Below, piece by piece: positions 1-9,444 of a stretch of DNA of 28,635 nucleotides; the first letter of the stretch is position 1; each line of letters begins with the position of its first letter. A model generated the notes under the pieces. That model did no database searches. It had not been told where the DNA came from and worked only from the letters and a program-made list of their open reading frames with translations. Both the position numbers and the translations under genes were made by a program. Origin of the DNA: Silene noctiflora (Eukaryota; Streptophyta; Magnoliopsida; Caryophyllales; Caryophyllaceae); contig VHZZ01000037.1 of the NCBI GenBank assembly GCA_009801015.1, positions 196,103 through 224,737 of the forward strand. The letters are read 5' to 3'.

Positions 1-555
1 TGTTTTGTAAAAAAAGATGGTGATGATGTGGCTGGCTAACTTCTATTAAAAAGGAGAATGGTGAGTTTTGGTGCTTTGGATTGTCTTTTTATATTATTTA
101 TAGATAGATTTTTGTCATATCCAGATAAATGAGAGAGCGTATTTTTCACAAGCTTAAAGAAGGTATATTCTAATATCAATTGACAATGGAAGAAGTAGCC
201 ACTCGACTTATGACATAGTAAACTCTCTCATCTTCCGTCCAGGTAGAACACTTACATGAGAGAACTATTGAGTTTCTACACACGTACACCTTCTCACATG
301 TGAGACCTGCTTTAAATCATATCGGAGCCATCAACTGATGGATTTTTTTTCCACCTGCAAAGCGCCTCACGCCGGCCTAGTCATCATACCGAGGTCTCCC
401 GGCCCTCCATCCCCGTAAACACTTATTCGAAGTCAGATGGGTAAGTTTTTATGTAAGTTAAATATTTAAATGTTCTTCTTAAATACTTATAGGTTACTAC
501 GTATAGATGATCTTAAAAAGTTGCAAAGTTATCTATTTAAACAACTCTCTTACCT
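1..555. other. Gene-free flank, AT-rich
   Basis: No coding region is supported here. A GC-richer patch at about 355-420 and a perfect 14-base palindrome (TCTCACATGTGAGA) at 292-305 give it the look of old repeat sequence, but no element boundaries could be set. Confidence 0.5.
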
Positions 556-1057
556 TGTATGAATAGAGTTATCTTTTTTTTTTTTTTTGGTAGCGGTAAA
601 AAGAGTTTATACAGTTGACATTTAACTCATTTGGTCAAATGCACTTATTCTAATTAAACAATACATATGAGCAAAACGGTAAATACATTGGTAAGGAAAA
701 GCGTGTTGGCGGTGAACGGACTGCTGAACACGAACTTCAACCTCTCTTTTCTCTACATGCCTCACATCTTCCGAGAACAAATGAGTCTTCCGAACCGCCA
801 AGAAAAGCCAAGGTGTACTTACGCCATAAGGACGTAGAAAAGAAAAGCGGAATGCCGACCACGAAGAGCGGCCTCCAAAGGAGATGAATCTCTGACACCT
901 TGAAACACCTTCCCTGCGAACAAGAATCTCACGATCATGGACAATAATATAGTAGAAAAAAAGCGAAAAAGAAGTCACACCAATCAACTCCCAAACTACC
1001 GTCATCTGACAAGACGAGATGGACCCAACACAAACCAAATGTATGAATAGAGTTATC
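556..1057 (-). mobile_element. Poly(A)-tailed retrocopy with 18-bp target duplication
   Basis: The 18-base string TGTATGAATAGAGTTATC occurs at 556-573 and again at 1040-1057. Between the copies, a T run at 574-588 is followed by about 450 bases of more GC-rich sequence. Read on the - strand this is an insert that starts at 1039 and ends in a poly(A) tail, flanked by a direct repeat, which is the signature of LINE-driven retroposition. The insert is open on the - strand from its 5' end at 1039 to a TAA at 622-624 (about 138 codons, with an in-frame ATG near 1003). I recognise no protein in any frame. The last ~90 bases before the tail are AT-rich and look like a 3'UTR. It could be a processed pseudogene or a 5'-truncated LINE. 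No tRNA-like box was seen at its 5' end, which argues against a SINE. Confidence 0.75.
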
Positions 1058-1544
1058 ATTCCCAATAAAATAATACATCATAAATGCAATCAAAATTCAA
1101 AAAATCTAAAATTTTTCTGAGCTAAACACCGTTATTACAATACATATTAGCACAAAAATCTCAAAACTTCAAAAGTTTAAGAAAATGGCACAAAAATCTA
1201 AAAATTTTCTGAACCCAAATTATCATTAGAATATGTGTAGAAGCAATTGAAATATATTTTGACCATTCTCAAAGTTTTTCTAAAAGATGAATTGAAAGCT
1301 ATAATTCTTAAAGGCCACGTCGACATTTAACTAGTTAAATCGATATTACTCATTTTTGATGACTTTGTATAGTTTTTAAATAAAAGTCAAATAAGTTCAA
1401 ACAAACTATTGTAAACGAAGTAATACAATTATGAGTGGTGCTCTTTCATGTACATGATTTACTCCATCATGGACATGTTTGACCATTTTACCCCTTCCAT
1501 TTCAACCATCATTTTGTTCACAATTTAATTAATCCTTTCAATTC
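1058..1544. other. AT-rich intergenic, nothing recognised
   Basis: AT-rich sequence without a credible coding region, RNA gene or clear repeat boundary. Confidence 0.5.
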
Positions 1545-1835
1545 TCCCCCTCCAACCATCAACCACTACCACTACCACCACCACCCAAGAACCACCGTCT
1601 CACGCCTCTCACTTCTCCTACCTGCCCCACCGCGGCACCACCCAAATCACCTGCGCACCACCAACCAAGCCGCTCTCAAGACCCACCCTCTGAACGACCA
1701 GCCACCATCTCTCCACTATTCAACTAACGACTACCGTACCGCAACCCCTAGATCGACGACGGAGCCCGCCCCCTCCCCTGTCGGCGACCAGATACTCCCA
1801 CCCCAACCACCTCAACCGCCACTTCTAAGAACCCT
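1545..1835. other. C-rich island, possible captured gene fragment
   Basis: A sharp compositional block on the + strand is dominated by CCACC/ACCAC-type text and contrasts with the strongly AT-rich flanks. It then passes into CTAATTG-type AT-rich sequence like a plant 5'UTR/intron start. The - strand open frame at 1748-1951 covers only part of it and has no recognisable protein. It may be a gene fragment captured by a transposon or a degraded retroelement 5' region. Confidence 0.3.
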
Positions 1836-3076
1836 AATTGTAAAATTTTCCTTAATTGAATCTGTATGTAGTTAATTTGATTCAAATTTTGGATGAATTG
1901 TTGATTAAATTTGAAATATAACTTGTTTAATGTATGAATAAATGTACACAATTAATGGATTTTGTAAGATTAGGATTTATTTTTACAGGAAAGGAGGAAG
2001 AGAAAAAGAGAGATTATTTTCTTGTTTTCTGGAAAAAGGGCATGTTGTGGAACAATTCTGAAAAAAAGTCCATGAAAAAGTAAAATGTGTTCATGAAAGA
2101 GCAACTACGTACAATTATTCCTTCCGTCGGTTAATTGTTGTCCTTTAGTTTGGCACAAAGACCAAGGAAAGAGGAGGATGTCAATTATTGAATGACAAGT
2201 GGTCCAAATTGAAGGTGAATGATCAAATTGTTCATCAAGTTTATTCTTAAAATAGGAGTATAATTGATTGAGACACTCCAAGCTGAAATAGAATAACAAA
2301 TAACCGTGACCGAGAGAGTATTTTAAAATTCTGTTTATAAATCTTTATCTTCCTCGAAAAAATATTTGTGCAAAAGCTTCAAAAATCTATAGGGTTCATG
2401 TACCGAAAAGGCTTTGACTTATCAACACCCCAAACTAATATTATTATTATTTTTTTTTTTTTAAGGAACAACCCTATTAGATATGAGAATCTTTTATTAT
2501 TTGATCTATTTAAATGAGCAATACGAAATCCCCTATCTACAAAAAGAATATGAATTCTCACATTTTTACCTCTAAAAGCATCTTTTTAAATAAGAAATAT
2601 AATTACAATGATGCGCATTTACTAAAAAAAGAACTAATAATTTCATTTTTATTTCATTAAATTATTATCTTTTTTGAAGGAATTAAATTATTATCTTTTC
2701 ATCAAATTATATTATTTTCACCTAACTCTAAACTATAATCTCTTAATTAAAATATAAAAATTTATATAAAACTATAAATTGCTAAATCTTTTATTTGATA
2801 TTGATACTATTATTCGAGAATGACTTAGACGCGTACTACATATAAAACAAAACTGTAAATCTATTATTACTTTTATGACAAAAAAAATTGAGAAAATCTA
2901 AAAATTGAAATCATTAGCTTCGTAAATAAAAATTTTTTGTTTAAAATACATTTCAAAACATTACTCAATTTCTCTTGATTAATTGTCAACAAAGTAAAAT
3001 ACAATAACGAGAAAAATGGACAATTAATGAAATATCACTATTTTATAAGTAATTTATTTATATTAAAAAACTATAT
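1836..3076. other. AT-rich intergenic, nothing recognised
   Basis: Very AT-rich, with short A/T homopolymer runs and no supported gene. Its right part probably belongs to the element whose Helitron-like 3' end lies at 3081-3110, but no 5' terminus could be placed. Confidence 0.5.
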
Positions 3077-3080
3077 ATAC

Positions 3081-3111
3081 CGTGCATTTATTGCACGAGA
3101 TCTACACTAAT
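3081..3111 (+). mobile_element. Helitron-like 3' terminus
   Basis: A perfect 6-bp stem (CGTGCA ... TGCACG, 3081-3097) is followed after nine bases by CTAA and then T (3107-3111). A hairpin about ten bases upstream of CTRR, with insertion before T, is the standard Helitron 3' signature. The same layout recurs at 13561-13590 and, inverted, at 21750-21775. The 5' end was not located, so only the terminus is annotated. Confidence 0.5.
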
Positions 3112-3176
3112 AATAATATCATATAAATATAAAACGATAATTCCGTCTTAAACAAGACCTTGTGAACTATTTATAT

Positions 3177-3323
3177 AGGATTTGAAAAGTTTTTTTTTTT
3201 TTTTTTTTTTTTTGTTCAAATGAGCGCACTATGTCGCGAGTGAAAATTGAATCCCCAACTTCATGATCGAGGTAAGAGAGCTCTTACACTTGAGCTAGCT
3301 CTTCTTCGTGAGGATTTGAAAAG
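3177..3323 (-). mobile_element. tRNA-derived SINE with 13-bp TSD
   Basis: A perfect 13-base duplication (AGGATTTGAAAAG) lies at 3177-3189 and 3311-3323. Between the copies is a run of 24 T (3190-3213, the poly(A) tail of a - strand insert) and a 97-base body (3214-3310). On the - strand the body contains TAGCTCAAGTG (complement of 3287-3297), which fits a Pol III A box. About 30 bases downstream is GGGGATTCAATTT (complement of 3244-3256), a degenerate B box. A short tRNA-like body with a poly(A) tail and a TSD defines a SINE. The family was not identified. The clean TSD and long tail suggest a fairly young insertion. It lies just upstream of the inferred 5' end of the small gene at 5193. Confidence 0.88.
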
Positions 3324-3399
3324 GTAATAACTAATAAGTCGTACAAAAATCTAAGGTCCACGGACAAAAGAATCTCTTATCATCTGCAAGATTCACTGC

Positions 3400-3509
3400 A
3401 CTTCCTTCATTAATCATATCATCTTACACTCCATTTAATTCAGTTCAATTCAATCATTTTCTCAATTTTATAACAAATTCAGTTAATTAATCAATACCCA
3501 ATTTAGAAG
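3400..3509 (+). other. Candidate 5'UTR exon of the gene at 5193
   Basis: Inferred non-coding leader. A donor-like GAAG|GTATCT follows position 3509, and a strong acceptor (T-rich tract then GGCAG) ends at 5164, 28 bases before the ATG at 5193. Together they would define a ~1.65-kb 5'UTR intron (3510-5164). The upstream edge and transcription start are guesses. Confidence 0.4.
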
Positions 3510-3571
3510 GTATCTTACTTTCCTCAGATCTCTCTCTTTAATTTCTTTAAATTCAAGCTTTCATCTTAACC

Positions 3572-3603
<32 letters not shown>
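3572..3603. repeat. (TTA)n microsatellite
   Basis: About ten uninterrupted TTA units, inside the inferred 5'UTR intron of the small gene. Confidence 0.95.
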
Positions 3604-3714
3604 GCAATGTGTGTTAGTATTAATTTGTATTAATTTTTTTGATTAATGTGGTCATTTGGGTAGTTTCATTGATAGATCTGAGTATAAATTTTGTGCCTTT
3701 TTTGTTCTAATCTT

Positions 3715-3800
3715 GGGTCGTTCCGAAACAGTCTCTTTGCGTTGTATTAGTTGCTAATACAAGGGTAAGACTGCGTGCATCCGACCCCCTTACCCTGCAA
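3715..3800 (+). mobile_element. Degenerate Au-like SINE remnant
   Basis: The stretch has CCGAAACAGTCTCTTTGCG, a short imperfect hairpin, then GGGTAAGACTGCGTGCATCC and CCCCCTTACCCTGC. This order resembles the 3' part of plant Au-type SINEs (GAAACAGCCTCT, GGGTAAGGTCTGCGTACA, then ACCCTCCCCAGACCC) as I remember them. It is diverged and truncated, with no TSD found. It lies in the inferred 5'UTR intron. Confidence 0.5.
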
Positions 3801-5192
3801 TTTGCTGTACTTTATAAAGTTTTGTAATTTTCTGGTCATATGTAACATTAGGGTTTTTAATTTTGGTTCTACATTGTAAAGATTGCATCTTTCTTGTTAT
3901 ATTATCATTGGGTTATTCTGTGTTTGTCCCAACTATCCTATTTGACCCGTTTTAGGTTTAAGACGGATTTGCCTGTCTTAAACAAGATTTTGTGTTTTGG
4001 AAAAGTGTTTAGGGTTTTCAAATTTATTGGCAGATTTATGCAAATTCTGTAGCATTCTATTATTGCATTGAATTCATTGTATCTATAAGGTTAATGAGCT
4101 TAACAGGGTTCGAGGGATGTGAAATCTTATTGAAAGTTGATTCTAGTATGCATTGGAGTATTGTTAGTAAATATCCTGTAATCGACCGTAGTATGGGTAT
4201 TTGGTTTGAGTCGTCTGGAGAAGGGTTTATCGGAACCAATTACTTAATTAGTCCCCCAAGTAACGGTCTTACTCTACTATTAAAGAGCTAACCGTATATA
4301 GCTTGAATTAATGAAAAAGGGTTCGTTTCCTAATAATTGTCATCATGAAGCGATCTCATATGAGAATTTGTGTATCACGACACCGAGACACTATGTATTT
4401 GATAGCTGCATTGTTTTGATGGGAAAGATGGTGATCAATAGACAGTTTCACAGTTTCATGTTGCTTGAAAGTCATTGACTGTTAAATTGATAGATGGGTT
4501 CTTCCGTGAGCTTCTACCTTATCTCCGGCCGTTTGCTGTGGCTCTTCCTACATATTTGGAGTCGAGGGAAAGATCTTTAGGCTTGATATAAAGAACGAGA
4601 TTGTGTCAAACCAAACAACCAAATATCTGTTCGACTTCATTTTACCTGTGCTAAAACAGCTAGCTGCATGTACCCTTTATTTACCAATCACTTCATCTGC
4701 AATTATGATTCACGTCTAAGAGGGAAATTTGTATATCAGTTGCTACCATTACTTTCAATGTTTATTTACCTGGTAGGTTGCTGTCAACTGGTAGTCTTGC
4801 ATCCAAATACGAGACTTCAGATATTGAGCATTTCATATTCTGTTCATATTGAAATATGTAGCTTGGTTGTTTAACGAGGTTTGTGTCAGCTCTGCGTTCA
4901 CTGTCTAGCTGGTTTCTTTGGCTAGCTTATTTGCAATGCAGGGTCGTTTGTTATTATCAATGGTGCATATTCAGTTATAGATGTGATCAGATGATTATAG
5001 CTTGAGTGGAATGCAATATTTTTTTCTTCGTGTAGGTAAAATTGGAACCCTGAGATCACGTCTGCAAAATTGGAAAGAGAATCCTTGATCGACATTGAGC
5101 TGTATCTTGTATTCTTGTGAGTTGTGAGACTTGTGACACATTAGCTGTTTTTTTTTCTTGGCAGGTTCTTAAGTCTGATTTAGAGACTGAAC

Positions 5193-5495
5193 ATGAGTCT
5201 CGCCTGTCTAGTGTGCCACAGTGTAGAAAGCCCGTCACGTTCATTCAGAAGCTACTCGATATCTAGCTCAGACAATGACAGTAGATGCTCAGCCATGGCT
5301 GCTTGCCTGAGCAGGAAGCTTTCTCTTCCTCCACCAAGAAGGGACACCATGATGCCATCTTCATCAAAGGTAACTCCACAGCCAGATATATCAAACCACG
5401 TCGATATCGGTCCTCCGAGGTTAGTTCGCAGCCGTGCTGTTAGACGAGACCAAGTCAGAGACTGGAATTTTGATGTGGTTGAGCTACATGCTTAG
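5193..5495 (+). CDS. Small conserved plant protein of unknown function (100 aa)
   Basis: A single-exon 100-residue protein starts at the first ATG after a probable splice acceptor (5164). It begins MSLACLVCHSVESPS and is rich in Ser (RSYSISSSDND at about 20-30). A basic/proline patch follows (RKLSLPPPRRD, about 41-51). It ends with an Arg-rich tail, PRLVRSRAVRRDQVRDWNFD (about 75-94), then VVELHA and a TAG. There is no signal peptide or membrane segment, and only three cysteines are seen (residues 5, 8, 32). The N-terminal MSLACLVCHS and the RLVRSRAVRRD..RDWNFD tail match, from memory, a family of short uncharacterised eudicot proteins with no assigned domain. No function is proposed. It lies upstream of, and on the same strand as, the GT47 gene. 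Confidence 0.75.
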   Translation: MSLACLVCHSVESPSRSFRSYSISSSDNDSRCSAMAACLSRKLSLPPPRRDTMMPSSSKVTPQPDISNHVDIGPPRLVRSRAVRRDQVRDWNFDVVELHA

Positions 5496-5557
5496 AACAC
5501 TAGTTAAGCTAATGCAAGCAAATAGGCGTATTCTCTAGCTAATATGCAGATCACAAT

Positions 5558-5678
5558 GTCTTGTATGAGACCGTCTCAGTGTGAAACGGTCTTATTAACC
5601 ACGTTATTAAATGAGAAACTGATTATTAGTAACTACTACTTGGGTTTGTTTTTTTGTTGAGACCGTCTCATACAAGAC
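5558..5678. repeat. 121-bp hairpin MITE with perfect 21-bp inverted repeats
   Basis: Bases 5558-5578 are the exact reverse complement of 5658-5678. Each arm contains TGAGACCGTCTCA, itself nearly palindromic. The 79-base loop includes AAACGGTCTTATTAA, related text. Compact, coding-free and flanked by AT bases, it looks like a miniature inverted-repeat element or its remnant. No clear TSD was seen. It starts 63 bases after the stop codon of the small gene, so it may fall in that gene's 3'UTR. Confidence 0.75.
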
Positions 5679-5999
5679 TTATATTTAGATATAGCTACAT
5701 CATCTCGTTCTTCCTTCCTTCTCCGACTCATTGCCAAAGATTTTTCGGCAGTTCCTCACTTCTTGTGGATGTAACTAGTAATGAGATCCATTTTCCTCGC
5801 AACCGAGCTTTACTTATAAATCAAGATAGTATTCCATTTTTATGTCTGAAAAAAAGTAGTCTATCAATTAGTGAAGGCTTTCCATCTCTAAATTGTGTTA
5901 AAACTCGTCGAGTGTTTTGTGATTTTGTGACGATGAAATAAAGCAGAATGACCTGTCCATTGTAAAATCCAGGATTCTCCCCTTTATTTCAACACTTAT

Positions 6000-6205
6000 T
6001 TAGACCAGACAAAGCTGACTCGACCAAAATTACCCGATCTGACAAGGCTCGACTTCAGACCCGAAAATGACCTAAAAATGTGAGCCCATGTGACTCGACT
6101 TGAAGTGACTCCAACACGAATGACTCGATCAAAAATCCATAAAATGGTCTAATAAATTGTTGACCTGAAAATAACCGAAACCCAAACCCGACCCCAATGA
6201 CCCAT
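6000..6205. repeat. Degenerate (GACCCGA/GACTCGA)-type repeat upstream of the GT47 gene
   Basis: Short variants such as GACTCGACC, AGACCCGAAAATGACC, GTGACTCGACTTG and CCCGACCCCAATGACCC recur without a strict period. The block has the same texture as the two blocks at 20.57-21.54 kb, including the shared phrase ACCCATTTGCCA. It ends about 35 bases before the ATG of the GT47 gene, so it overlaps that gene's promoter or leader. Confidence 0.6.
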
Positions 6206-6239
6206 TTGCCAGCCATAGCATAAGAAAAGAGAAAAGACA

Positions 6240-9200
6240 ATGAGAAAACTTGCAACAACAACAATGGCGATAAAGAAAAACACAACACTTCTCATAACAA
6301 TCTCACTAATCTCCATACTTTCACTCTCATCCTTCATCTTCCTCAACAAACCCACTTCAATTTCAACCTCAATTCCCCAAAATACCCTCAAAGTTTCCAC
6401 CTTTACCCTAAATGTATACATCTTCAACCTTCCAAGATCCCTAAACTACGACCTTCTAAAAAAGTACTACACTTTACCTCCAGATTCTCGGATCCCATCT
6501 GACCCGGATCATCAACCCGGGTTAACCCGGAAACCCATTAACCCGGACTTCCCATCGTACCCGGAAAACCCAGTAATTAAACAATATAGTGCTGAGTATT
6601 GGTTAATGGGGGATTTGATGACGGATGAAAAGTTGAGAATTGGGAATTTTGTTAATAGGGTTTATGATTTGGATCAAGCTGATGTGATTTTTGTGCCTTT
6701 TTTTGCAGCTTTGAGTTGTGAGATGCAACTTAGTGTAGATAGAAGTGTTTTTAGGAAGAAAGTTGAGGGAAATGAGGATTATTTGAGGCAAAAGGAGGTT
6801 GTTGATCTTGTGCTGAATTCTGAGGGGTGGAAACGGTCTGGTGGTCGTGATCATGTCTTTGTTTTGACTGGTATTATTCGTACCCTCTCCGTCTCTGTCA
6901 ATTGTTTATGTTTCGTGTTTGTTATGTGCTGTGTGAGGGGTATTGTAATCAAAGGTAAATAAATGTTTGAAACTATACTATGAGTTTATTTTGCTTGGAA
7001 ATAAATGGTCTGGTGGTCGGTCGTGACTCGTGTGATCATGTCTTTGTTTTGACTGGTATTGTTACGATTTGATATCTTAGGGTTTGTGTTTTTGTTAGTT
7101 CATACTCCCTACGTCTCAATCAATTGTTGCTAGTGATTATAATGTGTAGCGACTGGTAAGCTGAGATGCATTGTAGCAAGTTTCTCATGTGACATAAGCT
7201 TGGAAATTTTCGGATTTGGAAATGTATGTTTAATTTGGGAAGTTTTCGGTTTAAACAGAAACTTTAAATGAGATGGTCGATCATGTGAGATTAAACCTTT
7301 AACTCTCTAATGAAATGAGGAATGTATAACAATTTGGGTTGATTCACTTGTGAGATCATCTCATACAGGATTTGTTGGTTCGTTTGATGAGGTCGTAAAT
7401 CATAAGCTGTGGCTGATTCTCTTTGTTTCATATCTATGCTGTGTGTCGTTTATAGGATGCATAACTTGGGTAGTTTTTGCAAAAACTTGAAAATGGGAGT
7501 ATAAGACTTTAGAGAGTGCTTGGATAGTTTTTGAGGAGGGAAGGGGCGTGGAACTATGGAAGAGCAGTAGGTCTCCGGAGAGACCGTCTCCCACTAATTT
7601 AGTGGGACATAACATGGAAAATGGATTTTAAATAACTCCCTCCCCCATTATGTGAGAGGTCTCTCAATAACGGTATTGAGAGACCGTCTCTCTAAAGGGG
7701 TAGCGAAAGGGAGTGGAGTAAAAGAGTTTTCTCTCCAAAAAAGTTTTACTGTTGGAGGGATTTTCATTAGACTTAGAGGAGGGAAGATGGATTCTTTCCC
7801 TCGTATCCTGTTTGCTAACCAAACTAGGAAATGTGTATGCCCTCTCCTCCCTCTTCATCCTTTTCCCTCCATCCAAACAAAATCTTAGTGTTGGACACAC
7901 ACGAGAAGCAGAGGCGAGTGGCTCACTAACGTGTGTACAACATGCGCCTTTAAGGTCCCGTCAAGACTTGTCGTAGATTGTAAGACTGACTTTATTGTGA
8001 GTCTGACGAATGAGTTTGAGCGTCAAAGGTTTGCGAAGTCTGGCCAAAGTCCGGATAAAATGGGGACTAATGTCAGGTGTTTACTTTGCGACTTTGGAAT
8101 ACTGTGAATGAAACACAACCAATATGGATCCCATATGTAATTTAAGTAACTTTGTTCAGTCCGAACATGAACTGCGAAATATAGTGAGTTTACATTCAGT
8201 CTTAAGAATGGAGCATTGAGAGTAAATACAAATTGAAGAACACAAGTTAGAAAGATTGTGGAATTTTTTTTGGCGTTTCTCTGATGGTTGGTCTAATAAA
8301 TCCGTTGGTTATACTCCGTATATGAAATTGTTTAGTGTTTGCAGCATGGACACTTATTTTAGTTAGATCTAACTACTTGCTTTCGCATGACAAATTAGTA
8401 ACCAGGAAATTAAGATATTGAATGCTTTAGCTGCTTATGATTTAGTGTCTGGATTCTCAGGTTGATTTAAACCTTGGGGAATTATTTGGCAGACCCTATG
8501 GCAATGTGGCATGTCAAACGTGAGATATCCCCAGCCATACTTCTTGTCGTCGATTTTGGTGGATGGCATAGACTTGACACGAGACCCTCTAACGGCAACT
8601 CATCCGAGAGAATTGAACATACTCAGGTTTCGTTGCTAAAGGATGTGATTGTTCCCTACACCCATCTACTACCTGCATTGCACTTATCAAAAGACCAGCC
8701 TCGGCATAACCTTCTTTACTTCAAGGGCGCTAAACACAGGCAAAGGGTCAGTATATTCTCTCAAAAACTATCCGCTGTTTTGTTTTGAATCGCGCATCTC
8801 CATATTAGGTTGTTTCAATATAATCAGTTGGTCTGCCTTGAGAAGGTCATATCCATAGAAATGCTCACTGAACTCGAGAAAACTTTCTGCAGGGAGGTGT
8901 TATCAGAGAGAAGCTATGGGACTTGCTGGTGAATGAACCAAGGGTGATAATGGAAGAAGGCTTTCCTAATGCAACTGGTAGAGAACAATCCATTATCGGG
9001 ATGCGAACCTCAGAGTTCTGCTTGCATCCTGCTGGTGATACTCCCACATCATGTCGTCTGTTTGACGCAATTCAAAGCCTATGTATACCTGTCGTAGTCA
9101 GTGACCGCATTGAGTTGCCATTTGAAGGAATCATTGATTATTCAGATTTCTCTGTATTTGTGTCAGTCAACGATGCCCTTCAACCAAGTTGGCTTGTAAG

Positions 9201-9444
9201 TCATCTTCAATCTATCTCCAAGGAACAGAAAGAGGAGTTTCGAAGAAACATGGCCCGGGTACAGCCCATGTTTGTATATGATAACGGGTTTCCGGGTGGT
9301 ATTGGCCCCGCTCCCCCTGATGGGGCGGTGAATCATATTTGGAAAAAGGTTTACCAAAAGTTGCCCGCAATTAAGGAAGCTGTAATTAGAGATAGAAGGA
9401 AACCTCCTGGTGTATCGATCCCAGCTCGTTGCCAGTGTACTTGA
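6240..9444 (+). CDS. GT47 exostosin-family glycosyltransferase (ARAD1-like)
   Basis: Three coding exons, 6240-6870, 8493-8746 and 8893-9444, join with GT-AG introns and intact frame to 478 residues. The product is a type II Golgi protein: a short basic N-terminus and one membrane helix at about 17-35, then the exostosin domain from about 55 to 420. Recognisable blocks are EYWLMGDLM, the F-rich DLDQADVIFVPFFAALS, GRDHVFVLTDPMAMWHV across the first junction, ILLVVDFGGWHRLD, PYTHLLP, LLYFKGAKHRQRGG across the second junction, SEFCLHPAGDTPTSCRLFDA (about 335-354) and IPVVVSDRIELPFEGIIDYSDFS, the likely nucleotide-sugar-binding region. It resembles Arabidopsis At1g67410 and ARAD1 relatives, so it probably transfers a sugar to pectin or another wall polysaccharide; the donor cannot be told from sequence. 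An in-frame ATG at 6264 is an alternative start. It converges on the FAB1 gene. Confidence 0.93.
7007..7060 (+). repeat. Duplicated copy of the exon 1 3' end and splice donor
   Basis: The text GGTCTGGTGGTCG...TGATCATGTCTTTGTTTTGACTGGTATT occurs at 6835-6876, spanning the exon 1 donor. It recurs at 7007-7060 with an 11-base insertion repeating GGTCGTGACTC-like text. The copy carries an identical donor context (GACTG|GTATT). Use of that second donor would retain 6871-7054 and reach an in-frame TAA at 6960-6962. Confidence 0.8.
7502..7887. mobile_element. MITE-like insertion with an internal hairpin
   Basis: The left end (TAAGACTTTAGAGAGTGCTTGGATAG, split at about 7502-7527, followed by GAGGAGGGAAGGGG) is roughly the inverse of the right end (CTCCTCCCTC...CCCTCCATCCAAACAAAATCTTA at about 7845-7887). 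This purine-rich/pyrimidine-rich terminal pair with GCTTGGATAG / ATCCAAACAA text is common in plant MITEs. Inside lie two perfect hairpins: CCCACTAA/TTAGTGGG near 7586-7602 and a 12-bp stem GGTCTCTCAATA/TATTGAGAGACC at 7658-7685. The latter is flanked by GACCGTCTC motifs like those of the 5558-5678 element, suggesting a nested second MITE. The TSD was not resolved. Confidence 0.55.

Larger units (their letters stand above)
3510..5164 (+). other. Inferred 5'UTR intron; no gene inside
   Basis: A 1.65-kb span without a convincing coding region. It contains the (TTA)n run and the SINE remnant listed separately. The open frames at 4094-4291 and 4668-4874 have no recognisable protein features and are treated as chance. 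If the gene is not spliced here, this is simply its promoter region. Confidence 0.4.
6871..8492 (+). other. Intron 1 of the GT47 gene
   Basis: A 1622-base intron (CTG|GTATTA ... GGCAG|ACCC). The frame joins as G+AC to give Asp 211, restoring the family sequence VLTDPMAMW. It contains a second copy of the exon 1 end (7007-7060) and a MITE-like block (7502-7887). No coding sequence is supported inside. Confidence 0.85.

Noticed and set aside
622-1065. 147-codon - strand open frame as a native gene
   Set aside because: Its first codon (TTG) lies outside the insert and its body coincides with a TSD-flanked retrocopy, so it is kept as part of that element.
1748-1951. - strand open frame in the C-rich island
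   Set aside because: Composition-driven, with no recognisable protein and half of it in AT-rich DNA.
4094-4291. 65-codon + strand open frame
   Set aside because: No family features, in an inferred intron.
5654-5941. 95-codon + strand open frame after the small gene
   Set aside because: Starts inside the MITE arm at a non-ATG codon, with no recognisable motifs.
6055-6427. - strand open frames opposite the GT47 start
   Set aside because: Antisense shadows of the signal-anchor region; the hydrophobic stretch mirrors AT-rich codons.
7652-7976. Open frames on both strands within GT47 intron 1
   Set aside because: They lie in MITE-like repeat sequence and no splice path joins them to the gene in frame.
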